Positions 35,579-44,338 of a stretch of DNA of 64,000 nucleotides are shown here, piece by piece (within the stretch, counting starts at the first letter, position 1; each line of letters opens with the position of its first letter). The position numbers and the translations under genes were made by a program. Location of the stretch: assembly GCA_964429915.1 (NCBI GenBank), contig CAYSDZ010000010.1, positions 32,876-96,875 of the forward strand. Direction: 5' to 3'. The notes below the pieces were generated by a model, which saw nothing but the letters and a program-made list of their open reading frames with translations, did not search any database and had not been told where the DNA came from. Source of the stretch: Alteromonas_F sp964429915 (GTDB lineage Bacteria > Pseudomonadota > Gammaproteobacteria > Enterobacterales > Alteromonadaceae).

Positions 35579-36035
35579 AAACACCTCATCGGTAACAAAC
35601 TAGGTTGATTTTTAGTAGAGTATGATTCTCTGTTCAGCCACCGTGTAGTTTACAGATTATTTAAAAAAAAGAACGTAGTAACTGCCAATTTCTGTGCTTT
35701 AGTACTGCTGAGTGTTCAAAATTATCGACCAAGAACGATATCCGTTCTCTGACTCTGTCTAATGCAGGATAATTTGTGTTGATGCTTAGTGGTTTTGTGA
35801 AACACCCTACTTGCCTAAGGTGTTACCCGCTAAAGAAAAAGAAGCTTCGGACCCAAAATTGAACTGTGTTATTAATTAACTGTATGATATTTTAAGTATA
35901 ACTATCAATGCGTTAGAAACTACGGTTTTGTCCGGGTTCAAGTCCCAAATTTCACCAACAAGAACCGGTGCTACGGCGGTGCTTTCGATCTGCATTTATT
36001 TTTATTCTTTATTAAGAACAATCAATTAAATCAAA
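35579..36035. other. Non-coding stretch before the right att repeat, with a tRNA-like T-arm fragment
   Basis: No convincing gene. The left part must hold the toxin-antitoxin promoter (minus strand). At 35931-35956 the sequence GGGTTCAAGTCCC followed by TTTCACCA resembles the T-arm and CCA end of a tRNA, but no tRNA body precedes it. It may be an older, decayed attachment-site copy. Confidence 0.45.
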
Positions 36036-36060
36036 GTTCAAGTCCGGCCCTGGGCACCAT
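36036..36060 (+). repeat. Right direct repeat (att-like)
   Basis: Repeats 24 of 25 bases of the tRNA-Leu 3' end (33548-33572), including GTTCAAGTCCGGCCC and GGGCACCAT. The rest of the tRNA is absent here, so this is an insertion scar and not a second gene. Confidence 0.8.
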
Positions 36061-36227
36061 TTTACAAAAATGTGTATCCAGCAAAACATCGAATTCCTCA
36101 AGCAAATAAAGCAAGCTAGTCTAAACTTTTAGTTAAGTTCTCTTCGTGTGAAAATATAATTTATTTACTTTTTCTCCGAGTCCATAAACGACGTTGAAAA
36201 CAACCTTGGCGAAAAACTCGTTAAATT

Positions 36228-36557
36228 GTGGCAAGTAAATTACTTGATCCACTTTTATTCGAGTTAGACTTAGACTTAGCGAAAGATGGTAGGAGTGCGG
36301 TGGATACAGCCTCCAAACACCAGTATGATATTATTTTTATGGATGTACATATGCCTAGCCTTGACGGCATCGAAGCAACACAAAAAATCAGACAGTTTGA
36401 TAAACAATGCATCGTTATCGGTTTATCTGCTGACGTCAATAAAGCTGATGTTGATTGCGCACTAGCGTCTAGCATGGACGACTATGTGGCGAAGCCAATA
36501 ATAAAAGAAAATGTATATCGCGTAATACATAAACACAATAAAGAGTCCAAAGAATGA
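36228..36557 (+). pseudogene. Receiver-domain fragment (lost N-terminus)
   Basis: 109 residues from a GTG carry most of a response-regulator receiver domain: ELDLDLAKDGRSAVD, phosphoacceptor Asp in IIFMDVHMPSLDG, GLSAD and DYVAKP with the conserved Lys. The first beta-strand and acidic pair (DDN) are missing, and the in-frame codons upstream hit a TAA two codons before the GTG. The wording resembles the receiver of a hybrid sensor kinase. It lies 170 nt right of the island's right repeat, so an upstream gene part was probably lost. It overlaps the next ATG by 4 nt. Confidence 0.6.
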
Positions 36558-37189
36558 CTGTTGATTGGCCAGAATTCTTTTCAATAGCAATGATTCACTT
36601 ATTAGCGGTTGCTAGCCCAGGACCGGATTTTGCAGTCGTTGTAAGGCATAGTATTCATTACGGGAAAAGAGTGGCCATCATCACTAGCTTAGGTGTAGGT
36701 ACGGGTATTTTGGTTCACGTAGGTTACTCTATTTTTGGTCTTGGATTCGTTTTAACTACCACACCTTGGTTATTTAACATGATCAAGTATGTGGCCGCCG
36801 CTTACTTGCTTTACTTAGCTTACGGCGCAATACGCAGTAGTAAGGGTGTTGAGCTTAACCAAGGTCATAAAGAGAATGGCAGCCAAACTCGGCTCTCTGT
36901 GAAAAAAGCGTTCACTCTTGGTTTTGTTACAAATGGCATTAATCCCAAAGCGACATTGTTCTTTATATCTTTGTTTGGATTAGTGGTTCAACAAAGTACA
37001 CCGCTCTCTGTTAAGATTGCTTACGGCATATATTTGGCTTTGGCTACCGCCGTATGGTTTTGTGGGCTTTCTCTTTTAATTAATACAGGCCCAATACAAG
37101 ATTATTTACAACGCTATAGTTATTGGATAGATAGAGCAATGGGTGTACTCTTGGTAATAGTCGCGGTCAATATCTTATTTTTCTCTTAA
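36554..37189 (+). CDS. LysE/RhtB family amino-acid exporter
   Basis: 211-residue inner-membrane protein with about six hydrophobic helices. Near the N-terminus it has AVASPGPDFAVVVRHSIHYGKR, the LysE-family signature, and GFVTNGINPKATLFFISLFG mid-protein, also typical. Such proteins export amino acids such as threonine or homoserine; the substrate cannot be told. The ATG overlaps the stop of the receiver fragment, suggesting former translational coupling. Confidence 0.9.
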   Translation: MTVDWPEFFSIAMIHLLAVASPGPDFAVVVRHSIHYGKRVAIITSLGVGTGILVHVGYSIFGLGFVLTTTPWLFNMIKYVAAAYLLYLAYGAIRSSKGVELNQGHKENGSQTRLSVKKAFTLGFVTNGINPKATLFFISLFGLVVQQSTPLSVKIAYGIYLALATAVWFCGLSLLINTGPIQDYLQRYSYWIDRAMGVLLVIVAVNILFFS

Positions 37190-37213
37190 GCCACTAAGAA
37201 TAAAACGTCGCTT

Positions 37214-38026
37214 ATGATCCGTAAAACAAGCCTTATTAGAATTATTTTATCGTTCAGCGTAGCCATAGCGCTAGTGGCTTATTTGTGGTTCCTGTCGACT
37301 GAGCCTGTCGAAAAATCGTTACTACCGCCTGCTTCCAAGACAGCACAAAAGCCGGTACCCAACTTTTCAAAATTTAAACAGGTGAAAGAAAAGAAACAGC
37401 GTTTTTTCAGTTATCTAAAGCCGGAAGTGGTGAAACAAAATCAGCACATATTGGGAATTAGGCATCAATTACAAATGTTTCAAAGAAAAATACAGCGGAA
37501 TGAGCCACTTGCTGAGAAATCAAAAGAGAAAATACGCTGGCTTGCTAAAGAATATAGAGTGGAGACGTCAAACAAATTGGAGGATGAAGCAATTTCTGAA
37601 CAGCTCATCACTGACTTGTTGCACAGAGTGGATATTATTCCTATCGAATTAGTCTTGGTTCAGGCAGCTAACGAGTCAGCGTGGGGAACATCGAGATTCG
37701 CTCGAAAAGGGTATAATTTTTTTGGCCTCTGGTGTTTTGTCGAAGGATGTGGCTTCGTTCCCACACAAAGAGCCAGTGATTTAAATCATGAAGTAGCAAA
37801 GTTCGATAACCTTACTGCGGCAGTGTATACTTACCTTAGAAATTTGAATCGACATGAAGCCTATTCAGCGTTACGAGATATTAGAGCCAGCTTGCGAGCG
37901 AACCAAGCACCTATTTCTGGCAGCGCGCTTGCGGAGGGGCTCATTAGTTATTCTGAAAGAGGGCATGATTACGTCGATGAAATTCAAGCTATGATCCGTG
38001 TTAACAACGAGTACTTTTCTGAATGA
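37214..38026 (+). CDS. bax: Bax-like glucosaminidase-family protein
   Basis: 270 residues with an N-terminal membrane anchor (IILSFSVAIALVAYLWF). The C-terminal lysozyme-like domain of the FlgJ/Bax type carries QAANESAWGTSRFARKGYNF with a catalytic Glu, FGLWCF and SYSERGHDYVDEI. It probably cleaves peptidoglycan glycan strands in the periplasm; the E. coli bax role is undefined. It overlaps the next gene by 4 nt (ATGA), so the two are co-expressed. Confidence 0.9.
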   Translation: MIRKTSLIRIILSFSVAIALVAYLWFLSTEPVEKSLLPPASKTAQKPVPNFSKFKQVKEKKQRFFSYLKPEVVKQNQHILGIRHQLQMFQRKIQRNEPLAEKSKEKIRWLAKEYRVETSNKLEDEAISEQLITDLLHRVDIIPIELVLVQAANESAWGTSRFARKGYNFFGLWCFVEGCGFVPTQRASDLNHEVAKFDNLTAAVYTYLRNLNRHEAYSALRDIRASLRANQAPISGSALAEGLISYSERGHDYVDEIQAMIRVNNEYFSE

Positions 38027-38658
38027 AATATTGCGTTATCTTTTTATTGCTTTGCTCAAGCTGCCTTCCTGTTTATGCCGATGCAATCGATGTGTCTTAC
38101 AAAAGCTTTTACAGTCATGTTAGAAAACTCCAACAAGAAGATACCGACAAACTACAGTTTGCGTTTGGCTTTATTAACGTTAATTCAAACAGCTTGTGTA
38201 ATTTAACGTCGGCACAGATCATCACAGACAAAAAAACAATACCGCTGATGATTACCGGCGAACGACGATTTACCGTTCCGTCTGAGCGAGCGTTGAACTT
38301 AGCCGATGCCATAGTGCAAATTGAATTTGAAGAAAAAGCAAACCAATGTGATATGTCGGTTCAGCTTGAAACTAAGCCTGATATGTTAAAACAGAATTAT
38401 ACCCAGGCTGAACTTAAAGAGATTGAATCGCAATATGTTGCATTTTTTAACGAAATGGGCAGCTTTCTTTCTTTTTTAATGCCCAACGTCAAAGGTCTAA
38501 TTATTAGTTTTTCCGATGAAAAGCTGTCGGCTAGTGTAGGTGAGGGCGAGTACATTGAACAGGGCGTTTTGGTATTAGACGATGCTGCCATTGATAATGT
38601 AAAAGCGCTAGCGTTACCTGCCGTGCCCTTACGGATCACAGCATTATCTACTCGCTAG
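38023..38658 (+). CDS. Exported DUF2987-like protein
   Basis: 211 residues with a signal peptide (IFLLLCSSCLPVYADA), then DVSYKSFYSHVRKLQQ and a beta-rich domain with Cys in SLCNLTSAQI and QCDMSV. The pattern agrees with the DUF2987 family known from Shewanella/Alteromonas, as far as I can tell by eye. No enzymatic motif. Coupled to bax by a 4-nt overlap and converging on rssA, so an envelope role is likely but unproven. Confidence 0.6.
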   Translation: MKYCVIFLLLCSSCLPVYADAIDVSYKSFYSHVRKLQQEDTDKLQFAFGFINVNSNSLCNLTSAQIITDKKTIPLMITGERRFTVPSERALNLADAIVQIEFEEKANQCDMSVQLETKPDMLKQNYTQAELKEIESQYVAFFNEMGSFLSFLMPNVKGLIISFSDEKLSASVGEGEYIEQGVLVLDDAAIDNVKALALPAVPLRITALSTR

Positions 38659-38663
38659 TGCAA

Positions 38664-39566
38664 TTAATTAGAAATAAGTTGATAGTGAATTTGCTCTGCG
38701 AGTCGCTGAATTGATTCACTGCCCAAGGTAATCAATTCTTGCGCACGATGAAACTCCATTATACCGACGTTTTCTAATCTGGGTTCAATCAACAGATCGG
38801 GCGGATCTCCAGCCAATCGTGAGCGCGTGACGCGCGCTTGTAAAATCTGCAACGAATTATTAATAACTGAAAAAATACCAGGCACATCCGCCGCGTCATT
38901 ATTAGATTTATTGTCCGGCGAAAACCATTGTCGAAACGCATTTTGACTTTTCGAAAAAAAGTCATCAGTCGATTTTTGTATTTTTTCATGCTTAACAGTG
39001 ACGGTGGGAGAGCGCTGTGGACGAAAATCTGCATTGAGATTCACTGCAATAACAAAATCCGCACCTAGTTGACGACACAAGTTTACCGGTACAGGATTAA
39101 CCACAGCACCATCAACCAGCCAGCGCGAACCGTGTGCCACAGGAGGAAAAAGACCAGGAATGGCACAAGAGGCCTGTATTGAGGTTCCTATTGCTCCATG
39201 CCTGAAGGTGACTTCCCGTCCACTGTGTAAATCAGTTGCCACAGCGGCAAAGGGTTTACTCATTTCTTCAAAGCTGGGAGCACAAAAATCGCTTGCCAAC
39301 TTTTCAAACACTTTTTGTCCCGAAGCCAAGCCACCTTTGCGAAACCCCATACCCATTAATGCCAATACTTGCCATTCGGTAAGTGTGCTCGCCCAAAGCT
39401 TCAACTCTTCTAATTTGCCACTGGCATAGGCTGCACCTACATAAGCCCCAATTGAACAGCCTGCGACCACGTCGATTTTAAGCCCTAGGGCTTCAAGCGC
39501 TTCAATAATACCAATATGGGTCCAACCTCTTGCTGCACCTGCTCCTAAGGCTAAGCCAATTTTCAT
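38664..39566 (-). CDS. rssA: Patatin-like phospholipase RssA
   Basis: 300 residues with the patatin oxyanion hole GAGAARGWTHIG, nucleophile elbow GCSIG and catalytic VDGAVVNP (DGA), so a complete Ser-Asp dyad. E. coli RssA is the nearest relative by order of motifs; its physiological substrate is unknown. Its ATG overlaps the ttcA stop (TAATG), indicating coupled expression. Confidence 0.9.
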   Translation of the reverse strand: MKIGLALGAGAARGWTHIGIIEALEALGLKIDVVAGCSIGAYVGAAYASGKLEELKLWASTLTEWQVLALMGMGFRKGGLASGQKVFEKLASDFCAPSFEEMSKPFAAVATDLHSGREVTFRHGAIGTSIQASCAIPGLFPPVAHGSRWLVDGAVVNPVPVNLCRQLGADFVIAVNLNADFRPQRSPTVTVKHEKIQKSTDDFFSKSQNAFRQWFSPDNKSNNDAADVPGIFSVINNSLQILQARVTRSRLAGDPPDLLIEPRLENVGIMEFHRAQELITLGSESIQRLAEQIHYQLISN

Positions 39567-40486
39567 TAGCTGCTACTCTCTGTTGTTTCTTTGCTGCTCA
39601 GCGAAATTACGTGGATCTCGTTGTCATTTTTTGTTGCCTTAGCATCGAAAAATGATTCGTGATCAAAGGCCTTATCACCCTCTATGACAGGCGTGTCGCT
39701 GCGCTGTATGTTTTTAAAATCGTAGAGGTTTCGATCTAACATGTGGCTAGGGGTAATATGTTGCGTCGCTCTAAACATGGATTCGATGCGGCCAGGAAAG
39801 CGGCGAGACCAATCTTGTAACATGGTTTTTACGGCTTGCCGCTGCAGGTTCTCTTGGGAGCCGCATAAATTACAAGGAATGATAGGAAAATCGACTTGTT
39901 CGGAGTAGCGTGCAATATCTTTTTCTGCACAATAGGCCAGAGGGCGAATAACGATGTGTTTTCCGTCATCGCTTACCAATTTAGCCGGCATTGATTTCAT
40001 GCGACCACCATGAAACATATTAAGCAACAATGTTTCTAGCATGTCGTCTCGATGATGTCCTAAGGCTATTTTGGTTACGCCTAACTCCGTTGCAGTACGG
40101 TATAAAATGCCTCTACGCAAACGTGAACATAGAGAACACGTCGTCTTGCCTTCGGGAATTTTATCTTTAACGATGGAGTAAGTGTCTTCTTCGACTATTC
40201 TGTAGTCAACATTAATGCTTTTTAGATACTCGGGAAGCACATGTTGAGGAAATCCAGGTTGTTTTTGATCTAGATTAACAGCAATGATGTCGAACTGTAT
40301 CGGTGCGATATGTTTTAAAAAAAGCAAAATATCTAGCATTGTGTAGCTGTCTTTGCCCCCCGATAAACACACCATTATTTTGTCGCCATCTTCAATCATT
40401 GAGAAATCGGCAATCGCTTTACCTACGTTTCGTCGCAAGCGCTTTTGAAGTTTATTGAAACTGTATTGTTGTTTATGCGCTGACAA
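39566..40486 (-). CDS. ttcA: tRNA 2-thiocytidine(32) synthetase TtcA
   Basis: 306-residue ATP pyrophosphatase that thiolates C32 in tRNA using an iron-sulfur cluster. PP-loop SGGKDSYTML is at about residue 40. The paired cysteines CSLCSRLRRG and CNLCGSQENLQRQ are the cluster ligands. Length matches E. coli TtcA (311). Followed by rssA with overlapping stop/start. Confidence 0.96.
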   Translation of the reverse strand: MSAHKQQYSFNKLQKRLRRNVGKAIADFSMIEDGDKIMVCLSGGKDSYTMLDILLFLKHIAPIQFDIIAVNLDQKQPGFPQHVLPEYLKSINVDYRIVEEDTYSIVKDKIPEGKTTCSLCSRLRRGILYRTATELGVTKIALGHHRDDMLETLLLNMFHGGRMKSMPAKLVSDDGKHIVIRPLAYCAEKDIARYSEQVDFPIIPCNLCGSQENLQRQAVKTMLQDWSRRFPGRIESMFRATQHITPSHMLDRNLYDFKNIQRSDTPVIEGDKAFDHESFFDAKATKNDNEIHVISLSSKETTESSS

Positions 40487-40522
40487 ACCGCATCTCCACT
40501 CATCGTCGCTGAAAAATGTGCA

Positions 40523-41182
40523 TTATACAAAACGCTTAAGCATAAGAGTACCAGCGAGAAGCAATAAAAGCACAGCCACAAGTTGCCTAGTCAGTTTATG
40601 CTTAAATAGTGCGCTTATGTGTGAGGCTGCCATACTGGCAAGAAGCATGTTGGGTAATGTACCGAGCCCGAAAGCAAACATAATCAAAGCTCCATCTAGA
40701 GCACTGCATGATGCCAATGACCATGTCAATGTCGAATACACTAAGCCACAAGGCAGCCACCCCCAAATAAACCCATATGGCAGAGCATGAAGGGGGGTTT
40801 TAAAGGGAATAAAACGGGTAGATAAAGGACGTATCAATTTCCATATTGTGTGGCCCGCCTTCTCAAGCACCACTAAACCACGAAACCATTGGCCCACATA
40901 CAAAGCCATAAGTACGAGCATGACAATACTGAACCATTGGAGGGATGAAGAGACGGCTGTCGATGATGTGGAAACCATAGAGCCAAAAAAGCCTGTTATT
41001 GCGCCAGCAAGCGTGTAGCTGGTGATTCGTCCTAAATGGTAACTAAGCGCAAAAGGAAAATGAGGCTGGGTAGGAGGGCTTGCTGTTCGCATCGCCAAAG
41101 TAATACCACCGCACATGCCAAAACAATGAACACCGCCAGCAATGCCTATTGCAAAAGCAGAAAGAAAAGACAACTCATTCAT
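40523..41182 (-). CDS. TauE/SafE-like (UreH-type) membrane protein next to the cbb3 assembly genes
   Basis: 219 residues, about six membrane helices in two halves, with GGVHCFGMCGG in helix 1 and GWLPCGLVYSTL in helix 4. These Cys/Met-bearing motifs are typical of the UreH/CcdA-like family often found at the end of ccoGHIS clusters and thought to help copper supply or redox assembly. It overlaps ccoS by 8 nt, strong evidence it belongs to this operon. The precise role is not established. Confidence 0.85.
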   Translation of the reverse strand: MNELSFLSAFAIGIAGGVHCFGMCGGITLAMRTASPPTQPHFPFALSYHLGRITSYTLAGAITGFFGSMVSTSSTAVSSSLQWFSIVMLVLMALYVGQWFRGLVVLEKAGHTIWKLIRPLSTRFIPFKTPLHALPYGFIWGWLPCGLVYSTLTWSLASCSALDGALIMFAFGLGTLPNMLLASMAASHISALFKHKLTRQLVAVLLLLLAGTLMLKRFV

Positions 41183-41348
41183 GTTTATCCGGTTTGTCCT
41201 TTTGATTCACGTCATCATCGAACAGAATACTGGAACCGTGTCGTTCAAGGTCATCAAATTGATTCGATTTTACCGCCCAAAAAAACACTGCGATCGCGAT
41301 GCCAACAATGATGATAGCGAGTGGAATTAATACATAAATTATACTCAT
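41175..41348 (-). CDS. ccoS: cbb3 oxidase maturation protein CcoS
   Basis: 57 residues: one N-terminal membrane helix (MSIIYVLIPLAIIIVGIAIA) and a conserved follow-up FFWAVKSNQFDDLERHGSSIL that defines CcoS. Needed in other species for copper and heme insertion into CcoN. It overlaps ccoI by 4 nt and the next gene by 8 nt. Confidence 0.94.
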   Translation of the reverse strand: MSIIYVLIPLAIIIVGIAIAVFFWAVKSNQFDDLERHGSSILFDDDVNQKDKPDKHE

Positions 41349-43798
41349 TGTGCTTTGACTCCACGAAGGCGAATGCTGTTCACGGTAACAATCAGCGAAC
41401 TTAACGACATGCCGATAACCGCCATCCATGGATGTAAAAAACCCAGTACTGCAAAGGGTAGAATAAGTAAGTTATAACCTAGCGCCCATGCGACATTTTG
41501 CTTAACCGTTTTTTGCACTTGTCTGGAAAAATGAAACAGGTTTGGAACTAACTGTAAACCTTCCCTTAATAACACGATATCTGCAGATGACTTTGCTACG
41601 TCAGACGCGTTACCCACAGCAACCGAGACATCGGCTTGTGATAAAACAGGCGCGTCATTAATACCATCACCAATCATCATGACTTTTTTATTGCTATGCT
41701 GCCACTGTTCAACAACATGAAGCTTACCTTGCGGTTTGACTCCTCCAATAGCATGTGGGATACCAAGTTGTTTCGCAACGTTTTTAACGTGAGCGTCGAC
41801 ATCTCCGCTCAACAGCGCAAGCTCTAAAAAGGGAAACAGCTTTAGCTGTTGTACAGTATGCACTGAATCTGATTTTAAGGTATCGGTAACGAAAAAAGCA
41901 GCTAAAATTTCATGCTCGTTAAACAGAAGTACATTGGGTGAAAAATCGATTTGCGAATAGTGCTCACCAAATAGCTGACCTGTAAGCTCCTCAAACCAAG
42001 ATATTGAACCTACAAATAGACGTTTCCCGTTTACTTCTGCACCGATCCCTTGTCCTTGAGCCACATTGACGTTTTTGATGTTTTGAGCCATCTGATCTTG
42101 CAACTCACCTGATACCTCGTCAGGCTCGGAAAAAAAAGCGTTAGCAATAGGGTGCTCGGAAAAACGTTCTATTTGTCGAATGATTGAAAGGCATTGTTTT
42201 GGAAGTAGGCTTTCTCCATACCAAGCGTTATCAATACTAAATTTCCCCTCAGTGATCGTACCCGTTTTATCAAAAGCAAGAAGATTCACCGTAGTGATTT
42301 GCTCTAAGGCATCGGCTCGCTTAATCAATATTCCGCGGCGATTTAATTCTGCCATGGCACAGGTAAACGCGGTTGGAGTGGCAAGCCCCAGTGCGCAGGG
42401 GCAGGTCGCAACCAAAACAGCAATCGTTATCCAAAAAGCATTGTCATTTCCTGCATACGACCAGCCGATATAGGTCAGCCCAGCAATCGCTAATACTGCC
42501 ATTATAAAATATCGAGATAGCCTATCTGCAAACAAGGCAATGCGCGGTTTATTTAATAACGCCGTTGTTTGCAATCGAATAATTTGGCTGACTAAGGCAT
42601 TTTTTAAAGTACTCACAACTCGAACTTTAATAACGCCATGCTGATTGACGGTTCCACCATAGACCTTGTTGTTAACTTGCTTTTTTACTGCGACAAATTC
42701 ACCCGTAATCATGGACTCGTCAACCCTAGATTCACCCTCTATTACTTCCCCATCTACTGGGATCACTTCACCTGCTTTCACCAATAAACAGTCACCCACC
42801 TCCAAAAGCTTAGCGAGCTTGTTCGATATTTTTTCGTTTTGATCGACGAGAGTGGCCGTTACAGGAATGTGTTGCATGAGATTTGACGACACTTTACTCG
42901 CTTTATATCGCGCTTGGTGTTCTAAGTAACGACTTAACAGCAATAAAAAAACAAACATACAGATCGATTCGAAATAGACTTCTCCTTGCTGTTGGAGAAC
43001 CGAGCGAACACCGGCTATATAAGTCGCTAACACTGCAAGCGCAATCGGCACATCCATATTCACTGTTCTCGCTGATAAGGCTTTAATTGCGCTGATAGTA
43101 AATAAACTACCTGAATAAAACACGACCGGCGTAGAGAGTACTAAGGCGACCCAGTGAAAATACTGTTTAGTCTGAGCTTCAATATTACCAAACAAATCAA
43201 AATATAAGCCCGTCATTAGCATCATAACTTGCATACTAAGTAATCCTGCAAGGCCCAGTTTTTTAAGGTAAGACTTGTGTTCGCTTACATACGAACGTTC
43301 GTGACTGTCTGATTCAAAGGGAAATGCCCGATACCCAATTTTTCTAATTTGAAGCAGCACATTACTTAAAGATATCTGCTCCGGATACCAACTGATCGCC
43401 GCTCGTCGTTCCGACACATTCACAGCGACTTGCTTAATGCCAGCGAGTTTTGTCAGTTGTTTTTCTATTAACCATGCACACGCTGAGCATGTTATGCCTT
43501 CTATGGTTAACTGAATATGCTTGTGGTTTCCTTCATCAAAAACGAACTCCTCTTGTAAGGCGGGTTCGTCGTAGACCACTAATTGGCTGAGGATATCATT
43601 GGTGGGTGATTCGGCTTGCTCCGCTTTTTCAGTTCTATATTGATAGTAGCTTTCTAAGCCATTCGCAACAATGGCTTCAGAAACCGCTAAACAACCCACA
43701 CAACAAAGTCTGCGACGCTCGCCCAAAATTGTGGTTTCAAAAACTAACTTGGGATCGTTGGGCAGCCCGCAATGATAACATTCATTTTGTTCAGCCAT
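41345..43798 (-). CDS. ccoI: Copper-translocating P-type ATPase CcoI
   Basis: Exports copper to the periplasm for cbb3 oxidase assembly (FixI/CopA2 type). The 817 residues carry an N-terminal Cys-rich region (CYHCGLPND, CCVGC), a heavy-metal domain GITCSACAWLIEKQL, the membrane ion site CPCALGLATP, phosphorylation motif DKTGTITEG, SEHP in the nucleotide domain and hinge GDGINDAP. The extra N-terminal Cys cluster is a mark of FixI-type over ordinary CopA pumps. It ends overlapping ccoS and starts next to the ccoH stop. Confidence 0.96.
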   Translation of the reverse strand: MAEQNECYHCGLPNDPKLVFETTILGERRRLCCVGCLAVSEAIVANGLESYYQYRTEKAEQAESPTNDILSQLVVYDEPALQEEFVFDEGNHKHIQLTIEGITCSACAWLIEKQLTKLAGIKQVAVNVSERRAAISWYPEQISLSNVLLQIRKIGYRAFPFESDSHERSYVSEHKSYLKKLGLAGLLSMQVMMLMTGLYFDLFGNIEAQTKQYFHWVALVLSTPVVFYSGSLFTISAIKALSARTVNMDVPIALAVLATYIAGVRSVLQQQGEVYFESICMFVFLLLLSRYLEHQARYKASKVSSNLMQHIPVTATLVDQNEKISNKLAKLLEVGDCLLVKAGEVIPVDGEVIEGESRVDESMITGEFVAVKKQVNNKVYGGTVNQHGVIKVRVVSTLKNALVSQIIRLQTTALLNKPRIALFADRLSRYFIMAVLAIAGLTYIGWSYAGNDNAFWITIAVLVATCPCALGLATPTAFTCAMAELNRRGILIKRADALEQITTVNLLAFDKTGTITEGKFSIDNAWYGESLLPKQCLSIIRQIERFSEHPIANAFFSEPDEVSGELQDQMAQNIKNVNVAQGQGIGAEVNGKRLFVGSISWFEELTGQLFGEHYSQIDFSPNVLLFNEHEILAAFFVTDTLKSDSVHTVQQLKLFPFLELALLSGDVDAHVKNVAKQLGIPHAIGGVKPQGKLHVVEQWQHSNKKVMMIGDGINDAPVLSQADVSVAVGNASDVAKSSADIVLLREGLQLVPNLFHFSRQVQKTVKQNVAWALGYNLLILPFAVLGFLHPWMAVIGMSLSSLIVTVNSIRLRGVKAQ

Positions 43799-44293
43799 TT
43801 AGGGATTGAACACCACTGGACGGCTTTGTGGTAAATAAACCGTGTTTTGTATTTTCCATTCATCGTTAAAAGGCAGCAAGCTAGCTTGCCATTTTCCTTC
43901 AACCGACGAATCAAAACTCCCTCGATATATACCGTTGGCATCACGAGTGAGTACAGATTCCATATCTTTGTTTTCTAATGTTACGTGGTAAAGATAAAGT
44001 TTTAGTGCTTCACCTGATTTTGGAATACCGGAATGGAAGGTTAGAGCGACTGAACCGCCATTGCTAATTTGTAGCTCTGTCGTGATGTTTAAATACTTAG
44101 CTCTAGACGTTTTGTCGATATTAGCATTAATGGCCTTTCCTTCTTTGTAGTAATCGTCCACGACCAAGCTATCTGAGGTAGTGTTTGCAAGGTAAATAAC
44201 AATTCCACCAACAATAAACGACGATGTAGGAATGGCGATTAAAAACCATGGCCAAAAATGCGTGTACCAAGGAGAGGGATTTCGTGTACTCAT
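43799..44293 (-). CDS. ccoH: cbb3 oxidase assembly protein CcoH (FixH family)
   Basis: From ATG 44293 the product is 164 residues, starting MSTRNPSPWYTHFWPWFLI with one membrane anchor, then NTTSDSLVVDDYYKEGKAIN, the FixH hallmark, and a periplasmic beta domain. It immediately precedes ccoI and follows a hairpin that separates it from ccoP. Confidence 0.92.
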   Translation of the reverse strand: MSTRNPSPWYTHFWPWFLIAIPTSSFIVGGIVIYLANTTSDSLVVDDYYKEGKAINANIDKTSRAKYLNITTELQISNGGSVALTFHSGIPKSGEALKLYLYHVTLENKDMESVLTRDANGIYRGSFDSSVEGKWQASLLPFNDEWKIQNTVYLPQSRPVVFNP

Positions 44294-44302
44294 AAACAAC
44301 AA

Positions 44303-44321
44303 AGCCTCGCAAAGCGAGGCT
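44303..44321 (-). terminator. Hairpin between ccoP and ccoH
   Basis: AGCCTCGC and GCGAGGCT pair perfectly around TTT on the minus strand, followed by TTTGTTGTTT, and the ccoH ATG lies just 10 nt beyond. This looks like a leaky terminator or mRNA stabiliser that would make assembly factors less abundant than oxidase subunits. Confidence 0.65.
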
Positions 44322-44338
44322 ACAACTCTTGACTTAAA

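Larger units (their letters stand above)
33548..36060. mobile_element. 2.5-kb remnant island at tRNA-Leu
   Basis: A stretch bounded by 25-bp direct repeats of the tRNA-Leu 3' end. It has low coding density and contents unlike the surrounding core: a membrane protein, a Cys-rich mini-ORF, and a Doc-type toxin-antitoxin pair. No integrase gene remains, so it is either a decayed element or one mobilised in trans. The neighbouring uvrY-uvrC-pgsA-tRNA order is conserved on the left, while a truncated receiver-domain ORF abuts the right repeat. Confidence 0.65.

Noticed and set aside
36036..36060. Second tRNA-Leu gene at 36 kb
   Set aside because: Only the T-loop and acceptor end are present; no D-arm or anticodon arm precedes it.
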